A stretch of 64,000 nucleotides of DNA, taken from assembly GCA_900323505.1 (NCBI GenBank), contig OOIN01000031.1, positions 496,001 to 560,000 of the forward strand. The letters are read 5' to 3'. Below the pieces are notes generated by a model that saw only the letters and a list, made by a program, of their open reading frames with translations, was not told where the DNA came from and did not search any database. This document shows, one piece after another, positions 58,262 to 64,000 of the stretch (positions are counted from its first letter, which is position 1; each line of letters opens with the position of its first letter). Position numbers and translations under genes: made by a program. The DNA comes from Ustilago trichophora (lineage: Eukaryota > Basidiomycota > Ustilaginomycetes > Ustilaginales > Ustilaginaceae).

Positions 58262-59233
58262 TCATATTGTAAAAAAAGGGAAATCACCAGCCTCGGAGCC
58301 ACCCACAGAGCCAGCCAGGTTGGCTCCTACCTAGATGCCACCCATAGAGCCAACCCGGATTGGATGGCTCCTCAAAGGGTGGCTTCTGAGCAGAACCAGC
58401 TAGCATGGCTCCATGAGGTGGCTGCAGATCAGAACCAGCTAGGATGGCTCAACAGCCAGATGCTCATGCACGCTCAGCATTGCGCATTCAATCAAAATCT
58501 ATATCATTGCATTGCATTCAGGCATCATGTCAAACCGAGCGCACGTCGTCCAGTCAGCAGAGCAAATGATGGCGTGAGCAGTGTGAGCAGCAGTGGAAGT
58601 GGTGATGGGAGCAGTGGGAGTGGCAGTATTGGGTGGGAGCAGCGGCAGGAATTGTAATGGAAGCGGCAACAAGAGCGGTGGATGGTGGCGGTGGCAGGCA
58701 GCAAAGGGCCAGATGTTGATAAGACCATGAAGTGCAGTTTCGAAGAGAAGGTTGAGCCAGATTTCAGTTAATGTAGAGACAAGCATAGAGACAAGAGACA
58801 GGCCAGCATGATACTTACATGAAAAGTTGATGGGCAATGGCGACATTGGCTGGCATGATGGTCGAGGAAGGGAAGGAACAGGTCCTGCATGTTAGCAAGT
58901 CTTTTATATCTGCAACCTGCACTTGGGCCTCCTCCTGCAAATATGTCTGTATCTGTGCAGATGTCTGTATCACAGAGACACTAGCAGAGTGGCTGAGCTT
59001 GCCGACTCACCAGGATACGCAGTTGCAGGTCAAGCAGCCACCTACAGAACCACCCTTGCCAATGGCGGCGACAAGGATCCACCCGGTGGAGCCATCAACC
59101 TCAAGAGCCGGCCGCAGAGCCACTTCAGCAGCCACCTTCAGTGGCTGTCTCCTCATTGGAGCCATCCCAGAGCCAGCCATGTTGGCTTGGTAGGTGGCTC
59201 TGAGGCCGGCGATTTCCTTTTTTTACGATATGA
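58262..59233. repeat. Fold-back repeat element G (972 bases, both ends present)
   Basis: The left end begins TCATATTGTAAAAAAAGG, then GAAATCACCAGCCTCGGAG and CCACC. The right end, read in reverse, begins TCATATCGTAAAAAAAGG, then AAATCGCCGGCCTCAGAG and CCACC: about 40 bases of inverted repeat with few differences. Near both ends are opposed GAGCCACC/GGTGGCTC units (about 58290-58450 and 59030-59200). The middle (about 58460-59000) is different sequence without a clear gene. It is the same family as copies A-E but much longer. Confidence 0.75.
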
Positions 59234-59377
59234 ATCCACCAAACCAATCTCCCCAAACCAAACGCAAAAAATAAAAACACCCCAATTGATCAATCAAAAT
59301 CCCCCTTTCATTCCGTATAAGATTTCAAACCATGTTTACTCAACCGCACGCAAATAAAAAAAGAGAAAAAAAGAGAG

Positions 59378-59419
<42 letters not shown>

Positions 59420-59432
59420 TGGATTCGGTCGC
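59234..59432. other. Short region with 33-base A homopolymer
   Basis: Between element G and the demethylase stop codon. A run of A from 59378 to 59410 preceded by A/G-rich sequence lies within 60 bases of the stop codon, so it should fall in the demethylase 3' UTR (T-rich in the transcript). Confidence 0.6.
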
Positions 59433-62400
59433 CTAATGACCATTGACATATCCTTGCAGCGTTCCATACTGACCCACCTGCTGTTGTTGCTGTTGTTGTT
59501 GATAGGCATGGTGATCAAGTGGAGAAGGAGGGGCGTACTGAGCGTAACCCATCTGTGGGGGACGATGGCTGGGTGTGGGTTGAAGATCTTTATCGGGGTG
59601 TCTCAAAGGGTGGTTGTGGTGTTGTTCGTCTGTATACCGTGTTCTGCCCCCCTGCTGTTCCTGTGTGGGATGGTACTGTTGCTGCTGTGTTCTTCCATCA
59701 GCACCATACCCATACTGTTGTTGTTGTCGTTGTTGACGATAAAGCTGTCCTTGCTGCTGGAGCTGGTAGCTAGGATGCAAAGGATGGTGGTTATAAGGAG
59801 GGCGATAATCTGGGTATCCGTGGAGTTCACCACCATGAGGTAGATGCTGGGGTTGATGCGCCGCAAGAGGTTTGCTATACGTAGGCAAAGGTGGACTGCG
59901 ATCACGATAACCAACGGCAGGTGCAGCAATGTAGCCGTACTGCGAGGCGGAGGAAGGCGTCGACGTTGCAGATGACATCAAGGGCGGTGCTGGTGATGAA
60001 GAAGTGGCAGCAAGGGCAGAATGTCGGCTTTGAGGAGTGTTTCCACCAACACTAACATGGCCATCGGGATGCGGGTATGCAGGATGCTGCTGGTAAGAAG
60101 GGTGTGAAGATGGGGTACCGTGCGGATGACCGCTGCTCGGGCGTGAGTGACCGTAGCTAGGGGAGGCGGCGGAGACACTCGATTGTGCGTATCGAGAGGC
60201 CATGTGATGACGTTCAGCTTCGGGATCATAGTTGCGAGAAGGATAGGCGGATGAATGGCTTGGTCCGTATTGATTTCCGTAGGCGACAGCATCGCCATTG
60301 CTGGGATAGGGCTGATTGCGATACATTTGTCCATACTCAGGCCCAGGGTACTGCTGCTGATGCTGATGCTGGTGTTGGTGCTGCGATTGGAACTGAGGAC
60401 GGTGCTCGGCGTAGTGCGGCTGAGATCCAGGCGGTTGAGCAGCATACGTAGCACGCGGTCCGCGCTTTGTTGCAGGTGGAAGTGCTTGCGGCTGGGGCTG
60501 GAGCTGTTGCTGTGGATGTTGCGAAGGATGGCCCGGCCACGAAACAGGTGGCAGTGGCATCTGCTGAGCATCGAGTGGCGAAGTGACAACTTCCGCAGCA
60601 TCTGCAGGCTGTACCGTTTGCGCCTTTTTCTTTGCCTGTCTCTTTTGCTTTGGCTTGGGCTCAGCTAATTCAGCCTTGGCCTTCTTTGCTGGAGTGTTCT
60701 TTTGTGTATAAACTGCTGGCAACTCGGCGACCGTCTCGGTTGCTGCTGGCTCAGCTTTGGCTCTGAGCTTGCGAGTTCGTTTCGGCGCTGGAGCTGCGCC
60801 TGCAGCATCATCATCTGTTGTTGCTGTTGCTGCTGCTGCTGCAGCGGCTGCGATGCTAGCTTCGACTGCCTCTTCGTTTGCCGCCTTGGCATTAGCGCTC
60901 GCCTTCTCGCTCGCTTTCCTCCTGCGTTTGGCTGGTGGGGCAGCATCGCCGCCATCCGCTGCGACAACCACCTCGGTAGACGCCACCGCGGGTGCCTGAG
61001 GCTCTTCCTTGACAGCAAGATCCTCTGCGGGAGAGTCCAGGATGATCTGTTGAAACTTGACAGTGCTCGGTCGTCCTTCATCCTCGATGGTAATCTCGTC
61101 AGCTTCTTCACTGACCTCGACCATGAGAGCTTGGAACATGCCACCGGAAGTCTTGATCTTGACCATCGAGGGAATGGGCAGCGAGTGAATTCGCTCACGC
61201 AACTCGTCGGCCTTGCGCGCTTCCTCGGCCTCACGGAAGAGCGGATTGTGCGTCTTGCAGAGAACCACAAGACGTTCGCCATCCTCCAGACCGTCTGCTT
61301 GCTGAGCGTTGCTAGAAGTCTTTTTGCCCTCAAGACGGTCTGCAGTCTCTGCCGGGCAGACGTCGAGGAACCATCCATTGTCCTCAACCAGAGCACAGCT
61401 GACATGGGCCGAACGAGGGCACTTGCCGCGCGTACACTGAATCTTGGGGTATAGCTTCTGCAGAGCCGGGTTGGGACAGATCTGACATTTGAGCGAGAAA
61501 CGTGCCTTGTCGATGCCCTCGATACCGCAGACGACTTCGGCCTTTCCTTGCTTGCCAACCCATGTTTCAGGAACAAAGCTGGCACAGAGTCGATGCGCAT
61601 GACGATCTGCCATGGCTTTGAGCTTGGGGTTGGTAGATGGAATGTCGGAAGGCGTCGGAACCAAGTCGACGTCAACGTTGGCAGGGCAAAAGATGCATGG
61701 ACTTGTGGCAGCCTCCTTGGGATCGACATAGAAGTCAACACCGCCTTGGAATGGCAACGAAATGGCTGGAACGTTGGCGGCACCAGCAGCAGCAGCAGCA
61801 GCAGCAGCATCTTCTGCCTCTTTCTTCTGCTTCCTACGCTCTTTGGCTTTCTCGTTCTTGATCCTGCGCTTTTCGAGATCCTCTTCCTCGATGGCCCGCA
61901 CCGTGTCCTCCTTGGCACGTCGTAACTCGCGCTTGCGTTCGAGCTCCTCCATCTCTTTGCTTTCTTCCAACATGGCGTCGACGTCGATGCGAACGCTGTT
62001 CTGAGATTGGTCACAGTGACAGTAGTTGGCCTTGCGACCAATGTCGAGCCAGGATTCGAGGGCAAAATTGACACTCTCTGCGCAGTTGTAGCCCATGTTG
62101 AAGCCAGAGTGGTAGCCGTACGGATAAGTAATGACAAACTCGCCGGCGTTATGAACGAGTTTGAGAGGACGAATGCCGTGGGAAGCGAGGAAAGAGGGCG
62201 ATGCGAGGTAAGACTTGTGTCGCATAAAGTGGGGGCAGCGTCGCGAATCGGAAGGAAAGGCTCCAGCCATGGCCGACTCGAAGCGCTGTCGATCTGCCTG
62301 TCGGATGGCATACCACTGCTTGGGTGCGCCGAAGTGGATATAGTTGATCGAGTAGAGGTCCATGTCTTCTACGTGCCATGCAAAAGTAGCTCGCCACATG

Positions 62401-63977
62401 CCCCAGTACAGATAAGGCGTGTTGACGCCTGGCAACTTGCGCCTGAGACGGAGCCGGGTGAGGACATTGTCGAGCTTGCCAACGTTCCAGTGCTGGGTGC
62501 GATCGTCGAAGAGGGTGCCCTTGAGATCGGCGCCGTACATGGGTGGCTTGCCAAAGTTGAGACTGCGCCAGTACTCGCTTTCAATCTCTCGACATACCTC
62601 TGGCGTCCACTCTGAGGGGGAGGGAAGCGTAGGTGGGACGGTCAAAGCTTCCTTGTCATCTGCTGCAGGCTCGGTCGAGTCGGAGTCGAGCTTGCTTGTG
62701 GAAGCGGTAGAATTGCCATTCAACTGGGCGATCTGCTCGGACGAAAGGGCTTCCTTGCGCCAACAGTTCTTGTAGTCAAAGGCGCACCATTCGTCGTGAG
62801 TGGTCGCTTCTGCTTCCCAATTCTTCTTTGGCTTGACGGGTGAAGCATCACGAGAGGTGCAAGGAGTCTTTACAGCGCTCTGAACGATTCTCTGAGAGCG
62901 ACGTTCGGGAGACGAGGGGGAGGCGGGAGGAAGAGCGGAAGTGGAGGGTTCCTCAGGCTGTCCGTCTTGAGACTTGTTTGAGGAGTCGTCCTCTTCGTCG
63001 ACACGTTTGCGTTTGCCGTTGGACTTGGGCTCGACGACGGCGACAGTAGAGGGCCGAGCTTTGCCACTTCTGGTACGTACGCCGTCTTCTTCGAGGATGG
63101 CAGAAGTGGCGCTGTCCCTTGTTCCAATGTTTTTGGGACCCCAACCACCGTTTGAGACGCCTTCGACTTCGACTTTCCACTTCATACGATCCATCTCGGG
63201 ACCTTTTTGGCCTTCAGAGATGCAGGTGTCGGCCCACTGCTTGGCGTTCCAGATCTTGGCGGTACGGGTGATGTTGGTCTGACGCCAGACGCCGGAGCCA
63301 GCAGGGGTAAAGTGCTGTGTGATGGCGTTGCGAATGCGGACTTTGGAGATGTCGGCGAGCTCATCCTCTTGTTCTGCATCTGAGGATGGATCTTGATTGG
63401 GTCTGTCGAGTGGACGAAGATCGGGCAAAGAGTCGCGCCATTCTTTGGGGGCAACCACCTTGACGATACCGTACTGCATTCCCCAAGTGTCGATGGCTTG
63501 GCAGAAGGCGTAAAAGTCGTGGAACTCGTGCATGGTGGGCTCAAAGACGGGAATGCCATCGTGTGAAGAGGAAGCAGAGCCATCGGCGGGATAAAAGTAG
63601 GCTGGCTCGATCGAGGCAAGGGTGTGCTGGTCGTTTGGTGGAGGTGATGTTGATGGTTGAGGCGCTGCTGTGGAGTGCTCCACTTTGGATTGATGTGGCA
63701 GTTTGGAGGAAGAGCTTTGGTTGAACTGTGAAGTGGACTGAGCATGGTCGGAGCCAGCGGCTGAGGTAGCTGGAGTAGAGTGGCGGCTGGACTCTGTGGG
63801 TGGATGAGCGGGTGACATATCGTTGGAGGGCGAAGAAGCAGAGGCAGCGAGAGCATCGAGCTGAGGAAGACGAGGAGATTGAGCTGATGCGAGCTGCTCG
63901 GTCATGTCGAGCTGCTTTGTAGGGACGACTGGGTGTTGTGGTGAAGCGGCGATCATGGCAGCATCGGAGATCGACAT
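59433..63977 (-). CDS. JmjN/JmjC histone demethylase, KDM4/RPH1-like, with extended PHD
   Basis: Intronless, 1,514 residues, start ATG at 63977, close to the window edge, so the promoter is outside. JmjN at about 141-185 (IPVFEPTMHEFHDFYAF). JmjC at about 495-660, with Fe(II) ligands H535 and E537 (WHVEDMDLYSINY) and H623 (YGYHSGFNMGYNCAES). A Cys/His-rich extended PHD at about 765-920 (PCIFCPANVD, then CQICPN and CTRGKCPRSAHVSCAL). The head and the last 550 residues are Gln/Pro/His/Ala-rich and disordered. The catalytic triad fits an active H3K9/K36-type demethylase (family knowledge); substrate is not shown by the sequence. Unlike yeast RPH1/GIS1, I see no C2H2 zinc fingers at the C-terminus. 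Confidence 0.92.
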   Translation of the reverse strand: MSISDAAMIAASPQHPVVPTKQLDMTEQLASAQSPRLPQLDALAASASSPSNDMSPAHPPTESSRHSTPATSAAGSDHAQSTSQFNQSSSSKLPHQSKVEHSTAAPQPSTSPPPNDQHTLASIEPAYFYPADGSASSSHDGIPVFEPTMHEFHDFYAFCQAIDTWGMQYGIVKVVAPKEWRDSLPDLRPLDRPNQDPSSDAEQEDELADISKVRIRNAITQHFTPAGSGVWRQTNITRTAKIWNAKQWADTCISEGQKGPEMDRMKWKVEVEGVSNGGWGPKNIGTRDSATSAILEEDGVRTRSGKARPSTVAVVEPKSNGKRKRVDEEDDSSNKSQDGQPEEPSTSALPPASPSSPERRSQRIVQSAVKTPCTSRDASPVKPKKNWEAEATTHDEWCAFDYKNCWRKEALSSEQIAQLNGNSTASTSKLDSDSTEPAADDKEALTVPPTLPSPSEWTPEVCREIESEYWRSLNFGKPPMYGADLKGTLFDDRTQHWNVGKLDNVLTRLRLRRKLPGVNTPYLYWGMWRATFAWHVEDMDLYSINYIHFGAPKQWYAIRQADRQRFESAMAGAFPSDSRRCPHFMRHKSYLASPSFLASHGIRPLKLVHNAGEFVITYPYGYHSGFNMGYNCAESVNFALESWLDIGRKANYCHCDQSQNSVRIDVDAMLEESKEMEELERKRELRRAKEDTVRAIEEEDLEKRRIKNEKAKERRKQKKEAEDAAAAAAAAGAANVPAISLPFQGGVDFYVDPKEAATSPCIFCPANVDVDLVPTPSDIPSTNPKLKAMADRHAHRLCASFVPETWVGKQGKAEVVCGIEGIDKARFSLKCQICPNPALQKLYPKIQCTRGKCPRSAHVSCALVEDNGWFLDVCPAETADRLEGKKTSSNAQQADGLEDGERLVVLCKTHNPLFREAEEARKADELRERIHSLPIPSMVKIKTSGGMFQALMVEVSEEADEITIEDEGRPSTVKFQQIILDSPAEDLAVKEEPQAPAVASTEVVVAADGGDAAPPAKRRRKASEKASANAKAANEEAVEASIAAAAAAAATATTDDDAAGAAPAPKRTRKLRAKAEPAATETVAELPAVYTQKNTPAKKAKAELAEPKPKQKRQAKKKAQTVQPADAAEVVTSPLDAQQMPLPPVSWPGHPSQHPQQQLQPQPQALPPATKRGPRATYAAQPPGSQPHYAEHRPQFQSQHQHQHQHQQQYPGPEYGQMYRNQPYPSNGDAVAYGNQYGPSHSSAYPSRNYDPEAERHHMASRYAQSSVSAASPSYGHSRPSSGHPHGTPSSHPSYQQHPAYPHPDGHVSVGGNTPQSRHSALAATSSSPAPPLMSSATSTPSSASQYGYIAAPAVGYRDRSPPLPTYSKPLAAHQPQHLPHGGELHGYPDYRPPYNHHPLHPSYQLQQQGQLYRQQRQQQQYGYGADGRTQQQQYHPTQEQQGGRTRYTDEQHHNHPLRHPDKDLQPTPSHRPPQMGYAQYAPPSPLDHHAYQQQQQQQQVGQYGTLQGYVNGH

Positions 63978-64000
63978 GGTGCGAGGTGAGAGAGCAGCAT

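Overview
The window looks like nuclear DNA of a basidiomycete of the smut lineage (Ustilaginomycotina, probably Ustilaginales). Evidence is the compact layout, many long intronless ORFs, short GT-AG introns in the others, CT/GA-rich leaders, and the type of house-keeping orthologues present. The species cannot be fixed from the sequence alone.

Layout, left to right: a 5' fragment of a DMT/SLC35F5-like transporter (-); NAC alpha (-); mitochondrial ISA2 (+); Hsp90 co-chaperone CDC37 (+); a decayed pogo/Fot1-type DNA transposon (5617-7859); Golgi tether COG7 (-); exosome RRP43 (+); a PUF-repeat protein (-); an SH3BGR/thioredoxin-fold protein with a long disordered tail (-); cytochrome c oxidase subunit IV/5 (+); an eight-exon HAD-family protein (-). 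A 3.9-kb gene-free accessory block (22918-26810) follows, then a second transposon of the same family (26811-29030). After that come the calcium channel CCH1 (-), proteasome alpha4 (+), a VTT-domain membrane protein (-), eIF3a (-), SF3b145/CUS1 (+), phosphatase YVH1 (-), a seven-exon MFS transporter (-), ATP synthase subunit j/ATP18 (+), a long-chain acyl-CoA synthetase (+), a second accessory stretch (57203-59432), and a JmjN/JmjC KDM4-like demethylase (-) that starts 23 bases from the right edge.

The genes form no operon or cluster. They are conserved house-keeping functions (translation, splicing, protein folding and turnover, mitochondrial respiration, Golgi traffic, lipid and ion homeostasis). 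ISA2, COX5 and ATP18 are nuclear-encoded mitochondrial components.

The unusual content is in the accessory stretches. (1) In 25231-26562 I find one CpG in 1,332 bases, with a sharp left border; inside it lies a diverged long inverted repeat. (2) Around it, and again at 58262-59233, is a family of fold-back elements built from GAAGCCACC/GAGCCACC-type units. Their ends share an A-tract and a TCATATCGT-like start. (3) The two transposons have TA target duplications, ends built from a repeated 13-bp unit, and transposases broken by TGA codons compatible with C-to-T change at CGA. Together these suggest a CpG-directed mutation process acting on repeats in this genome, which is an inference.
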